A stretch of 64,000 nucleotides of DNA from a bacterium (GTDB lineage: Bacteria > Armatimonadota > Abditibacteriia > Abditibacteriales > Abditibacteriaceae): positions 62,001 to 126,000 of the forward strand of contig SDZD01000001.1 in the NCBI GenBank assembly GCA_004172935.1, read 5' to 3'. The notes under the pieces are model-generated. The model saw nothing but the letters and a program-made list of their open reading frames with translations, made no database searches and was not told the origin of the DNA. Numbering within the stretch: position 1 is the stretch's first letter; each line of letters starts with the position of its first letter. This document shows, piece after piece, positions 54,208 through 62,808 of the stretch. The position numbers and the translations under genes are program-made.

Positions 54208-56751
54208 CTAGCGGGTAGCTTGTTGGATGAGTTTGTTGTCGAGGTAGCATTTGACGGTTGGCCCTTGGACTTCGACTCGGATGTCGTACCAGCGATTGAG
54301 TTCGATGGTTTGGGGAGTCTGGGCTGTGGAGGCACCGGGGAGTTCGAGAGCAGATTTGGTGTTGCCCCAACCGCCAAGATTCCACCATGATTTGTTACCG
54401 TCGTCCTGCGGGCCAAAAACAATCAGGAAGCCTTCGTTGCCGCCCGTTTTGCGGGCTTTGAGATTGAGGGTATAGTTGCTCCATGTCGGGTCGCCGATTG
54501 TGGCGAGGGCGCGTTCTTGAACGCCTGACTGGCGGAGGACGCCATCAGCGATTTTCCAATCGCCGTTCGACATTTTCCAGCCCTGGTCGCGGGATAAGTC
54601 GCTTTGAAAGAGGTTTTTGGCGCCTTGCGTGACGTGGATGTCTTTGAATTCGGCTTGAGTGGCCCATGTGCCGACGCCGATGGGGCCGCGAATGGGTTGT
54701 TTGGCGTAGGGCGAGGGTAATTGGCCCGTGCTGCGCAGGGTATAGAGGTTGTAACCCAAACGTCTGTTGGCTTGTACCAACTCGAAGTGCGGAGTGTCGG
54801 CGGTGTTAACGAAGCCGCGCAGGGTGGCTTCGCCATCGGGGCGCCCCGTGATGGGCTGGTCGCGGAATTGGAAGTAGTGCCCTCCAACTACGAGCGGATG
54901 AACGACAGCGTTACGAACCCAGTTTTCCATAGAGGCGACTCGCTTGTTGGGGTCTTCGGTGAGGGTATCGCCGCGAAACGGGGTTTGGCCCTGATCGCTA
55001 CCTATACCGAACTCGCCCACGATGAACGGCTTATCGACGACGTTGATAAAGCGGTTCAAACGGCTGCCTGGCTCTTCATAGACGTTCCACGAAACCACGT
55101 CGGCGTATTTGGCGGCGACTTTGATGATTTCGGTGTCGATGTGGCCGTGAAAGCGGCAACCGAGGTACAAGTTATTGGGGGCGACGCGCTTGACGGCAGC
55201 GCGCACCGTAGAGAAGTATTTGTCGGCGAACTTGATGCCGAAAGCGCCGAGGTCTTCGCTGCGCGCGTTGGCATTTTTCGCTTCGGGGACTTCCTTACCC
55301 TGAAGCATGGCATCCCAAGAAGCGTAGTCGGCGCCCCATGCAGCGTTGAGGGCGGCTATTTCGGGGTATTTGGCTTTTAAATCGGCGATGAGGGTACGCT
55401 TTGTAACCGAAGTGGGAGTAGCGCGCAGGGCACCAGTGATGGCGACTTCGGCTTTGTTTTTGTAGCCCCATGTCAGTTCGTTATCGACGAAATAGCCGAT
55501 GTTCCAGGCATCACCCGCAGTCGTGTCCTTCTCCTTGTCCATGCGCTCGTTAACTGCGGTGGCGAAGGCCGGGTCGAAGACATCGGGAATGTGTTCCAGC
55601 CACGGGCCGCCATAGTGAATCGCTACAACATAAGGGGTTTTGTGTTGGAGGTAAACCTTGAAGTCGGACCAGTTGGCGATGGTGTTGAAGCCCCAGTTGC
55701 GAAGCCGGTTGTGCATGAAATCGGCGGTGGCGGCGCGCCAATCGGGGCCGTATTTGCGCTCGGCGTTAGAGCTTCCAAAGTCGAAGGATTTCCAGGCTTT
55801 GCCATCCTCGTAATACATGTAGCGGGCGCCTTTGCCTTCGCCCCAATATTTCTGTAGCGGGCCATCCTGCGGGGGCAGTTGAGTGAACCACGACTCTTTG
55901 CCCGTTACCGGGCTTCCTTCGCCGCCCGCCCCAACACCGGTAGGGCCATACGACCAATAGAGCGAACCTGTGGGATCGACGAGCCACCATTTGCCATCGA
56001 CCTTTGTAGGATAAAAGTAGCCAGTGGCTTTTTGTTTGGGGCCTTTGCTCCAGCCACCATAGCTATCCCAGTCGGGCGCGCCGGGGTAAGCGCTCATTTC
56101 GGCCTTCTCTTTTTGTAAGCGGGCGGCGAAATCGGCGTCGGAGTAGATTTTGTCGGGCCAGTCAGCGTGGGTATATTGGCCGTATTTATCGACGAAGGGC
56201 ACGAACGGCGGATTGAGCGGGGTGCCCTGCCCGACTGCGCTGATGGATTCGACCTGAACGCTTTGGGCAGTGGAGCCGCTATCGAGGCGTACCGAGACGC
56301 GGGCGATCTGGGAGGGGTCGATGGTGGCGTCGCGCACGTTGATGTTCTTGTAGTACATGAAGAACGGTTTGAACGGCGCGTAGGTGGGGTCTTGAGAGCG
56401 GCGCATGAGGCGCAGTTGAAGGGTGGCGGTTTGTCCGGCCTCAATTTGGGCGGCGGTGCGAACGTTGTCCTGCAAGTTTTTGGCGCCCTCGTTTTCGGCA
56501 CTGGCCCACACGGTAACGGGTTTATCGCTGGTGTTTTTGACGCGCACCATCAACGATTCGTAGGACGAGAAATCCCATGTCCCCGTAGCAGGAGTAAGCA
56601 CCAATGGAGTTGTGCCCGATAGGGTATGTGTTGTAAGAGGCAGAGTCATGTCAGCCGGGGGCGCAGCTTGAACACAGCCAGCCACGGCGAGTGACAACGA
56701 CAACACGGAAATTAGCGCGAGCGAACGTGGACGATAAATGGATGCGGACAT
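54208..56751 (-). CDS. GH50-like (agarase-type) clan GH-A lipoprotein with C-terminal lectin-like domain
   Basis: This 847-residue protein has a signal peptide with lipobox LAVAGC (Cys26). An N-terminal beta-sandwich (WDFSSYESLMVRVKNTSDKP) precedes the GH-A barrel: GKWWLVDPTGSLYWSYGPTG (253-272), the acid/base Glu425 in YFVDNELTWGY and the nucleophile region PFIVGEFGIGSD. The layout matches GH50 beta-agarases. A C-terminal concanavalin-like domain (SNYTLNLKARKTGGNEGFLI) would bind sugar. An agarase is odd among arabinan enzymes, so it may act on another beta-galactan, such as pectic arabinogalactan. The ATG at 56751 adjoins an inverted ATGGGTATAA repeat. Confidence 0.75.
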   Translation of the reverse strand: MSASIYRPRSLALISVLSLSLAVAGCVQAAPPADMTLPLTTHTLSGTTPLVLTPATGTWDFSSYESLMVRVKNTSDKPVTVWASAENEGAKNLQDNVRTAAQIEAGQTATLQLRLMRRSQDPTYAPFKPFFMYYKNINVRDATIDPSQIARVSVRLDSGSTAQSVQVESISAVGQGTPLNPPFVPFVDKYGQYTHADWPDKIYSDADFAARLQKEKAEMSAYPGAPDWDSYGGWSKGPKQKATGYFYPTKVDGKWWLVDPTGSLYWSYGPTGVGAGGEGSPVTGKESWFTQLPPQDGPLQKYWGEGKGARYMYYEDGKAWKSFDFGSSNAERKYGPDWRAATADFMHNRLRNWGFNTIANWSDFKVYLQHKTPYVVAIHYGGPWLEHIPDVFDPAFATAVNERMDKEKDTTAGDAWNIGYFVDNELTWGYKNKAEVAITGALRATPTSVTKRTLIADLKAKYPEIAALNAAWGADYASWDAMLQGKEVPEAKNANARSEDLGAFGIKFADKYFSTVRAAVKRVAPNNLYLGCRFHGHIDTEIIKVAAKYADVVSWNVYEEPGSRLNRFINVVDKPFIVGEFGIGSDQGQTPFRGDTLTEDPNKRVASMENWVRNAVVHPLVVGGHYFQFRDQPITGRPDGEATLRGFVNTADTPHFELVQANRRLGYNLYTLRSTGQLPSPYAKQPIRGPIGVGTWATQAEFKDIHVTQGAKNLFQSDLSRDQGWKMSNGDWKIADGVLRQSGVQERALATIGDPTWSNYTLNLKARKTGGNEGFLIVFGPQDDGNKSWWNLGGWGNTKSALELPGASTAQTPQTIELNRWYDIRVEVQGPTVKCYLDNKLIQQATR

Positions 56752-56830
56752 GGGTATAAGAAAAGGCGATTCCCCTGTTGAGTGGGGTTCATCCGCCGAA
56801 TGATTAAAGGATTAATCTGATTATACCCAT
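56750..56830 (-). promoter_or_regulatory. Inverted ATGGGTATAA pair and -10 before the GH50-like gene
   Basis: ATGGGTATAA (56750-56759) and TTATACCCAT (56821-56830) are a perfect 10-bp inverted pair, the first overlapping the start codon. On the minus strand the distal copy supplies TATAAT (56825-56820) as a -10. Looping or paired operator binding is possible. Confidence 0.45.
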
Positions 56831-56899
56831 CATCTGCATAATTTAAACATCAAGAGGAAATTTATGGGCAGAGCGGTGGGATTTGGGCGCTGTTATGAA

Positions 56900-56933
56900 A
56901 ATAGGCCGCGACTTTTGGGAGTCGCGGCCTATT
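56900..56933 (-). terminator. Terminator of the second prepilin-like gene
   Basis: AATAGGCCGCGACT and its complement form a 14-bp stem with a 6-base loop. On the minus strand it is followed by TTTTC. It lies 22 bases past the gene's stop. The 56831-56899 stretch has nothing else. Confidence 0.8.
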
Positions 56934-56955
56934 GGATTTGTCTGGGTAGTGGTTT

Positions 56956-57687
56956 TTACTGGTCGTCGTCTGCGATGGTGAACATTGGCAGATAACCAGC
57001 GGCATTGCGGCGGTTGAGGGTGCCTATGTTGAGGGATTTGACGTGACCATCGCAGAAAAGGACGTTTTGGGTGTCCAAGTGGCGAAAAGCGGTGTTGCCC
57101 AGTGTGGGTGGAGAGGAAGCGGGCTGGGCGAAGGTTGCCACGGTAGTAGAGGCGATATTTTGCCAGGCGCACTCGGCGTTGGTGTTTTGGGTATTAATAC
57201 GCTCTAGCACGTTGATGGTCGTGGCTGGCGCCTGGATTTCGGCGATGGAAGCCGAATCGAAGGAGCCACGGTTGGGTGTGGCGACGCCCCAGTAAGCAAC
57301 GTTCCACACATAGGTTCCCAGCCAGTAGGCGGCGTTGGCATCGGTCATGGCGCTGCGGCCATTGTTAGTGTTTTTATAGAGGTTGTTGACGGAAGAGCTG
57401 GGGCAGGTAAAGAGCTGTTCACTTTTCACATACGGATAGATGCTATCCATCCAGCGGTCGAGGTGGGCGACGCCATTGCCGCCGATGGACTGACTCGGAT
57501 ACCTCTCGTCGTAGTCCTGGGTGTATTGCATGACGCCGAGGCCCATTTGTTTCAAGTTGCTCATGCACGAAGTACGACGGGCATTTTCGCGTGCCCTGGC
57601 AAAGACGGGGAATAATATGGCGGCAAGAATCGCGATGATGGCGATAACTACCAGAAGCTCTATCAATGTGAATGCGGATTTCTTCAT
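56956..57687 (-). CDS. Second prepilin-like protein
   Basis: This 243-residue protein has the leader [20 protein letters not shown] (cleavage expected after Ala5), then [20 protein letters not shown] and the N-terminal stretch [20 protein letters not shown], nearly the same as the protein at 33633. The C-terminal [18 protein letters not shown] box ([20 protein letters not shown]) is also shared. I chose the ATG at 57687. The longer frame to 57744 has no leader character. It stands alone within the hydrolase cluster and may display or organise surface enzymes, but that is inference. Confidence 0.87.
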   Translation of the reverse strand: MKKSAFTLIELLVVIAIIAILAAILFPVFARARENARRTSCMSNLKQMGLGVMQYTQDYDERYPSQSIGGNGVAHLDRWMDSIYPYVKSEQLFTCPSSSVNNLYKNTNNGRSAMTDANAAYWLGTYVWNVAYWGVATPNRGSFDSASIAEIQAPATTINVLERINTQNTNAECAWQNIASTTVATFAQPASSPPTLGNTAFRHLDTQNVLFCDGHVKSLNIGTLNRRNAAGYLPMFTIADDDQ

Positions 57688-58012
57688 GTCAATTTCGGTA
57701 AATGGATGTGGGCCGAGGGGAGGATTCAAGCGAACGCCTCGCAAACCGGTTTACGCAGTTATACCCCGCAGAGGGATTCTTTAAACATTAAAGTGCAGAG
57801 GATTGTTTATTTCATTGATTTGGGCATGGAAGGGGGGAGAGGGCGCGCTTTGCGCGGCTGGATTGGACTGCTTGCTACAGGACGCTACAGGGGTTTGACA
57901 GACTCATCTATGAGTAACGGAGTACTGTTTGAGGGCGAACACAAGGTTCGCACCCTACGAGGGGACATCACAGGAACGGAAATGCCAATCTGGCTCATGC
58001 CCTTTTCGCCCA
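57688..58012. other. 325-bp intergenic region with a dispersed repeat
   Basis: No gene is supported. Next to the prepilin start is the 13-mer ATTTCGGTAAATG (57691-57703), also found at the lacI operator (62779-62791). At 57902-57915 is ACTCATCTATGAGT, an inverted repeat. The dispersed GGGCGAACACAA repeat follows at 57917-57958. Confidence 0.6.
57917..57958 (+). repeat. Dispersed GGGCGAACACAA repeat, copy 3
   Basis: The core TGTTTGAGGGCGAACACAA with GGTTCGCACCCTAC is near-identical to the copies at 11600-11650 and 19451-19490. One inserted A breaks the hairpin of this copy. Confidence 0.75.
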
Positions 58013-59050
58013 TCACTTAAAAAAGAGCGGGCCATCGGGAGCAGGTATGCCAAAAATGGGCAGTCCGCTGGCGTCCCAGTGGATGAGGCCAACGCGAGCC
58101 TGACGGTTGGGGTCGTAGAGTGGGTCGCCTACTGTTTTTGGATAAGGCCGCGCGTGGTAGATGATTAAATCAGCGGAGCCATCTTGCGAGGTAGTGAACG
58201 AGTTGTGGCCGGGGCCGTATTGGCCGCTTTCCTGGCTTGAAGCGAAAACAGGTTGTGGCGACTTGTGCCACGAGGCGGGGTCGAGCAAATCGCTGTTTTC
58301 GTCGGCCCAGAGTAGGCCCATGCAATAGCGGGCATCAGTGGCACTGCCAGAGTAGGAAAGGAAGATGCGTCCGTTTCGTTTGAGGATGGCGGCGCCTTCG
58401 TTGACTGCGAAGCCGCGTATTTCCCAATCGAGTTCGGGTTGGGAGAGGCGCACCTGTTGGCCGCGAATGGACCACGGGGTATCCATTTCGGCGATGTAGA
58501 GATTGGTGTTGTTTTTGATGGTGGGGTCGTTTTGCGCCCAGATCAGATAGCGTGTGCCGTTATGCTCGAAAGTGGTGGCGTCGAGACTGAAGGAATCCCA
58601 GTTGGCCTCGATTTTTCCGCACTCGGTCCACTGCCCTTCCAACGGGTTTGGGCTATCGTTTTCGAGAACATACATACGGATGTTCCAAATGTCTTCGGCT
58701 CGGCCCGCTGCGAAGTAGAGATACCACTTGCCGTCGATGAAGTGGAGTTCGGGCGCCCAGATATGGTAGCTCATCGGGCCGCTATCATGCTTGCGCCACA
58801 CTGTTTTCGGCTCGCAGAAGGCGAGTTCGCGCAGCGAGGGAGCGCACATTAACTCGATGCGATCATAGGCGGGAACGCTGCCCGTGAAGTAGTAGAAGCC
58901 ATCGGTGTGTTTCAGGCACCAAGGGTCGGCGCGCCACGGAACGAGCGGATTGAGGGCGTATTCGCCCTGAGTTTCGGGAGCGGGGGTTGTTTCGTCGGAT
59001 GCGGGCAAGTCGCCTGGAACGGTGCCGGGCATGGAGTTGTTGGTCGTCAT
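58013..59050 (-). CDS. GH43 family arabinosidase/xylosidase-type enzyme
   Basis: This 345-residue five-bladed beta-propeller glycosidase has the three GH43 acidic residues visible: the base Asp in WRADPWCLKHTDGFYY, the pKa-modulating Asp in WDSFSLDATTFEHNG and the acid Glu in FAVNEGAAILKRNG. No signal peptide is seen, so it probably acts on imported oligosaccharides in the cytoplasm. I chose the ATG at 59050. A GTG at 59095 would overlap the preceding gene. It lies 20 bp after the endo-arabinanase stop, in the same operon. Confidence 0.87.
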   Translation of the reverse strand: MTTNNSMPGTVPGDLPASDETTPAPETQGEYALNPLVPWRADPWCLKHTDGFYYFTGSVPAYDRIELMCAPSLRELAFCEPKTVWRKHDSGPMSYHIWAPELHFIDGKWYLYFAAGRAEDIWNIRMYVLENDSPNPLEGQWTECGKIEANWDSFSLDATTFEHNGTRYLIWAQNDPTIKNNTNLYIAEMDTPWSIRGQQVRLSQPELDWEIRGFAVNEGAAILKRNGRIFLSYSGSATDARYCMGLLWADENSDLLDPASWHKSPQPVFASSQESGQYGPGHNSFTTSQDGSADLIIYHARPYPKTVGDPLYDPNRQARVGLIHWDASGLPIFGIPAPDGPLFFK

Positions 59051-59070
59051 TGGAATGTTGGGTGTGTGGT

Positions 59071-60522
59071 TCAAGGAACGGGACGAAATTCCCACTGCTG
59101 CTCGATTTTACCGGTGGGGGCATAACTGGCGACAAGGGCTTGAGGCGCCGTGGTGCCACCAGGGAGGGTGATCGCGTTTTTGGTGCTTTTAGAAAGGATG
59201 CGATAGGAACCATCGCTAGTGGGTTCGATGCGCCAGCGCTGGCAGTCGTTGTTACCCCAGCCGTACTGCGAAATCTTGGTTCCTTCGGCGGAACTGCACT
59301 CGAAGAGGTCGATAGATTTTCCGGTGGCCAGCGAAGAAATGTTGAAATAGCCATCGCCCACGGGGGCAACGTTCCATTCCTGGAAGGGGCCTCCGGTGTA
59401 TTTGAACTGGTCGATGGGGGTGCCGTCTTCCTGCGAGAGATCGTGGATGCCAAGGGCCAAGCCACTGGCTTTGGAGATGATGGCGTAGCGCCCCGGCTTC
59501 AGGTCTTTGGCGACGCGCGGCCAGCCGTCTTTTTCCCAGACGAGGGTTTGCATTCCCAGAGTCGGGACGCCATTGGCGAGCGAGTTGTAGTAGTGGTAGG
59601 TGAAGCGGTCGAGGTTGCCTTCGCTGAGAACACCGATATGGCCCGGCCCGATTTGTTCGCCCTCGGTGCCGAGGAAGGGAGTGCCACCACCCGTTGCCAA
59701 GTCGCGGCCCGTTTTATCGAGGTAGGGGCCAGTGATAGTTTTGGAGCGGCCCACCATAGCGGCATAAGTCGAGTTCATGCCGCGACAGCAGAAGCCTTCG
59801 TTTTCGAAGATGTAGTACCAACCGTCGTGAAAATGGATATAGGGGGCTTCGGGACCGACGCCCTGACGGGCGGCGAGTGTTTTAGGCTCGCCAACGGCTT
59901 TGCCCGTCTGTGAATCGAGCTTGACGAGTTGGATTCCGCTGCGCTGGAAGGAACCAAAGGTGAGCCAGAGATCGCCGCGCTCATCGGTGAGTGGCGCTGG
60001 GTCGATGGCGTTCCAGTTGGAGCTTTGTTTGGAAGCGATGACGAGGCCGTTATCGGTCCATTTGTAATCGGGGCTTTTGGGGTCGAGAGTGGGGGTGGTG
60101 GCGACACCAATGGCCGAGACTCTGGAGCCGAAAGTGGAGACGGAGTAGAAGAGCCAGTATTTGTTGTTGAAAAAGATGAGGTCGGGCGCCCAGATATTGT
60201 TGCCCTTCACGTTTGGGACATATTCGCGCACCCAGTCGGGCATTTTCTCGAAAACGGGAGTTCCTCGGTTCCAGGTGGTGAGGTCGCTGGAAGTGCGGCT
60301 CAGGATGTTATTTCCGGTGTAGAAGACGTAATAGGCGTCGCCGCACTTCACCACGCGCGAGGGGTCGTGAACCCACTGATACTCGCCCGCCAAGGGCGCC
60401 GCTTGCACTTCGGCGGGGGGAGTAAGCCAACTTCGGATGCCGACCAGCGACAGGGCGACGGCGATAAAGGCGGCGGCGCGCAGCGCAAGAGAAGGTTTCA
60501 TAGGAGCAATTTTTGGACTCAT
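59071..60522 (-). CDS. GH43 endo-alpha-1,5-L-arabinanase with ricin-type lectin domain
   Basis: This 483-residue secreted enzyme has a signal or anchor segment (LALRAAAFIAVALSLVGI). The GH43 propeller has the base Asp in WVHDPSRVVKCGDAYYVFY, the central Asp in WNAIDPAPLTDERGDLWLT and the acid Glu in GVGPEAPYIHFHDGWYYIFE. The FGSRVSAIGVATTPTLDP block is typical of endo-arabinanases. A ricin-B/CBM13 lectin domain follows from about residue 345 (GRYAIISKASGLALGIHDLS; QEWNVAPVGDGYFNISSLAT). The ATG at 60522 overlaps the TGA of the membrane-protein gene (ATGA), so the two are translationally coupled. Confidence 0.9.
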   Translation of the reverse strand: MSPKIAPMKPSLALRAAAFIAVALSLVGIRSWLTPPAEVQAAPLAGEYQWVHDPSRVVKCGDAYYVFYTGNNILSRTSSDLTTWNRGTPVFEKMPDWVREYVPNVKGNNIWAPDLIFFNNKYWLFYSVSTFGSRVSAIGVATTPTLDPKSPDYKWTDNGLVIASKQSSNWNAIDPAPLTDERGDLWLTFGSFQRSGIQLVKLDSQTGKAVGEPKTLAARQGVGPEAPYIHFHDGWYYIFENEGFCCRGMNSTYAAMVGRSKTITGPYLDKTGRDLATGGGTPFLGTEGEQIGPGHIGVLSEGNLDRFTYHYYNSLANGVPTLGMQTLVWEKDGWPRVAKDLKPGRYAIISKASGLALGIHDLSQEDGTPIDQFKYTGGPFQEWNVAPVGDGYFNISSLATGKSIDLFECSSAEGTKISQYGWGNNDCQRWRIEPTSDGSYRILSKSTKNAITLPGGTTAPQALVASYAPTGKIEQQWEFRPVP

Positions 60523-62594
60523 CAATCGGGAGTGAGGTGGTGGCCCATGCGTCCTTGCCAACCGTCAATGATTATCCAGAAAAGAATCATGGCGATGTCG
60601 CCAAGCGCCAAGCCAAGGAAGAAAGGCGTGGTTTTTCGGTAGCTTTCGGCCCCGCCAAAGCGGGTGATAAGGACTTTGCAGCCCCAACCGATGAAAACCG
60701 AAAACCAGATTTGCTCCATCGCCCATGTCAGGCTAAGCAGGAAGCCAATGGGATGGAGTGGGAACCACGGCAAGCGGGCGCGGGCGACCATCAGGCCATA
60801 GGTGAAAAAGACGCCCAACGCCAACCAGATCGCGTTCGTCCAACTGGCGCCGTTGACGCCATTCAACAGGTCGTTGGAGAAGTAAGCGGGGAATTTGGAG
60901 CCTTCTTTAACGAAGTACCAACTTCCCAGACTGAGGCCGCCGTTTTCGTAGCCGAGACGCACACGCATCCAGCATGTCATGGCAAAGCTGATGGTGATGA
61001 CGGCGAAAATGAGCGCCAGCAGAGGGCGAGCGGGGATTTTGTAATCGTGTGCGAGCTTGAATCCTTGCAGGAACGAAGGCATGGAGAAGGCGCGCGGGTC
61101 GCCGATGAGGGCGGTGGTCATGAAATTGGCGGGCACGATGCCACTGGCGGGCGAAAGCCATGTTCCGGGGCCAGAGTTGAAGATTTGGCCGAGCATACCG
61201 AGCGGCATCCAGTTGGGGGTCATGAGCAAGATGCCGCCTTCGACAACCAAGCGGGTGAGGCCAATGAGCATGACGAGGGACAAGCCCCACATGGCGATGG
61301 TGATGTCGGGGCGCACTCCCGCAACCCAACCCCAAGCGACGATGAAGAGGGAGCAGAGCAAGAACCCCCAGAAAGCGACCGGATAGGACATAGCCTCGGA
61401 TTTTTCGTCTTCGGTGGCCTGAGTGCGTCCAAGGGCGCGGCGGGCGATGTGCTTGAAATGCTCGCGGCCCGCCCACAAAGTCAGGGCGACATAGGCGATA
61501 TAGGCGCCGATGCGTTGGTAACTGGTGAAGGCTTTGCCCCACGCTTGCAGGGCGCCGGGGGAGGTGGCGGGCGAAAATCCCATCAAGAAGGCGCCCATGA
61601 GTTGCCACTTGATGAACCAGTAGAAGAACCACAGCGAAAAGCTGACTTCTGCCGTGAGGAGGTAGGTAATGCCAATGACGATAGGCCAAACAAATATCGG
61701 CACGCTACCGATTTGGTTCCACGGCGACTCTTGAAGCATCGGCCCCATGTCGAGTGAAAGAGGGATGCGGGGGACATCGGGGAAATAGAGGTTAAGGCCA
61801 TTAACCATCTGAACGAAAACCACGATGCCAACGCCAATCCACAAACCGGGATTTTTGAAGAAGCGACCCAACGAACCGTACTGATCGGCGTGGTCAACAT
61901 CCTGTGTCATTTCGAGCGGGAGGCGCAGCAATGGGAAGGCGAGGGCTTCGCGGTCGCCCCACTGGGCGCGTAGCATGACGCTCAGGCACGCGAGGGCGCC
62001 ATACATGGCGAAGATGAGGGTGCCCCACGCAAAGAGGGGCACAATCCATGCGGCCCACGGAATGGTTCCGCCCGGCGGCAAGCCGTTGAACCAGCCTTCG
62101 ACGGCAGTGTGACCAATGGGGCCATAAGTGCCGCCATCGGCGTGCATCGCGGGGGTGGCCCACTGGGGAAGGTATTGGTGCCAGAGGTCGAGCCACTTGT
62201 TTTCGCGGGTCGCGTAGTAGAAGGGCGCAATGATTTGCGACACAAAGAAACCTTCGCCGCCATGACCGGGGACGAGGGTGGAAAACAGGCACGAGATGTA
62301 GACGGTAAGCAACTCGCCGCGCGAGAAGGTCAGCTTTTTCGAGAGCAGACGCAACAGGGGGTTGACGACAAGAAGCAGGACCAACAGCACACCAACAGCG
62401 CCGGGGGGTAGATGTTGGGCGCCGACGAAGGTGTTGGACAACTTGACATCGACGATGGGGATGACATATCCGAAGAAGACGGCCAAAGCAAGGCAGAGGA
62501 ACACTACGCGCCTTGTGAGTGAGCGAGGTGATGCTTCTTCGGATATTTCGGGGGTAGAATGGACTACGGACGGGCGCAGATGAGATGAGGCCAT
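60522..62594 (-). CDS. Large polytopic membrane protein of unknown function (DUF6784/6785-like)
   Basis: This 690-residue protein has about 14 hydrophobic segments (VVFLCLALAVFFGYVIPIVD; GAVGVLLVLLLVVNPLLRLL; PFFLGLALGDIAMILFWIII and others). The family resemblance is to the uncharacterised DUF6784/6785 proteins of Planctomycetes and Armatimonadota, which are faintly like oligopeptide transporters (OPT). No ATPase or binding-protein motifs are seen. It is first in an operon with the endo-arabinanase and GH43 genes, and its stop overlaps the arabinanase start. A role in taking up arabino-oligosaccharides is a reasonable guess. The LacI gene is divergent, 214 bp away. Confidence 0.7.
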   Translation of the reverse strand: MASSHLRPSVVHSTPEISEEASPRSLTRRVVFLCLALAVFFGYVIPIVDVKLSNTFVGAQHLPPGAVGVLLVLLLVVNPLLRLLSKKLTFSRGELLTVYISCLFSTLVPGHGGEGFFVSQIIAPFYYATRENKWLDLWHQYLPQWATPAMHADGGTYGPIGHTAVEGWFNGLPPGGTIPWAAWIVPLFAWGTLIFAMYGALACLSVMLRAQWGDREALAFPLLRLPLEMTQDVDHADQYGSLGRFFKNPGLWIGVGIVVFVQMVNGLNLYFPDVPRIPLSLDMGPMLQESPWNQIGSVPIFVWPIVIGITYLLTAEVSFSLWFFYWFIKWQLMGAFLMGFSPATSPGALQAWGKAFTSYQRIGAYIAYVALTLWAGREHFKHIARRALGRTQATEDEKSEAMSYPVAFWGFLLCSLFIVAWGWVAGVRPDITIAMWGLSLVMLIGLTRLVVEGGILLMTPNWMPLGMLGQIFNSGPGTWLSPASGIVPANFMTTALIGDPRAFSMPSFLQGFKLAHDYKIPARPLLALIFAVITISFAMTCWMRVRLGYENGGLSLGSWYFVKEGSKFPAYFSNDLLNGVNGASWTNAIWLALGVFFTYGLMVARARLPWFPLHPIGFLLSLTWAMEQIWFSVFIGWGCKVLITRFGGAESYRKTTPFFLGLALGDIAMILFWIIIDGWQGRMGHHLTPD

Positions 62595-62784
62595 TAACGC
62601 GGAGCAGGCGCCCTTGCGAGCGCCAAAAACCTGAGCGAAGACACCTTATCGGCGCCTTACGCGCTTAACTTGAATGGAAAAACAAGTTTAGTGAATCAGT
62701 TCGCAGGGCAAAACGCAAAACAGAACGCAGATTTTTTGATGTAATCGGTTTAGAATAAGTTCAGAGTCGGGTATATTTATTTCG

Positions 62785-62798
62785 GTAAATGCATTTAC
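62785..62798. promoter_or_regulatory. 14-bp palindromic operator before the LacI gene
   Basis: GTAAATGCATTTAC is perfectly palindromic with the central CG-less LacI-type symmetry and lies 10 bp upstream of the lacI-family start, in the divergent gap with the membrane-protein operon. The 13-mer ATTTCGGTAAATG, which includes one half-site, recurs upstream of the second prepilin-like gene. Confidence 0.7.
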
Positions 62799-62808
62799 TG
62801 AGAGTCCT

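Noticed and set aside
60513..61757. Plus-strand open frame of 414 codons across the membrane-protein gene
   Set aside because: It is antisense to the polytopic membrane protein and reads as low-complexity charged sequence (EHDEGQAPHGDGD style).
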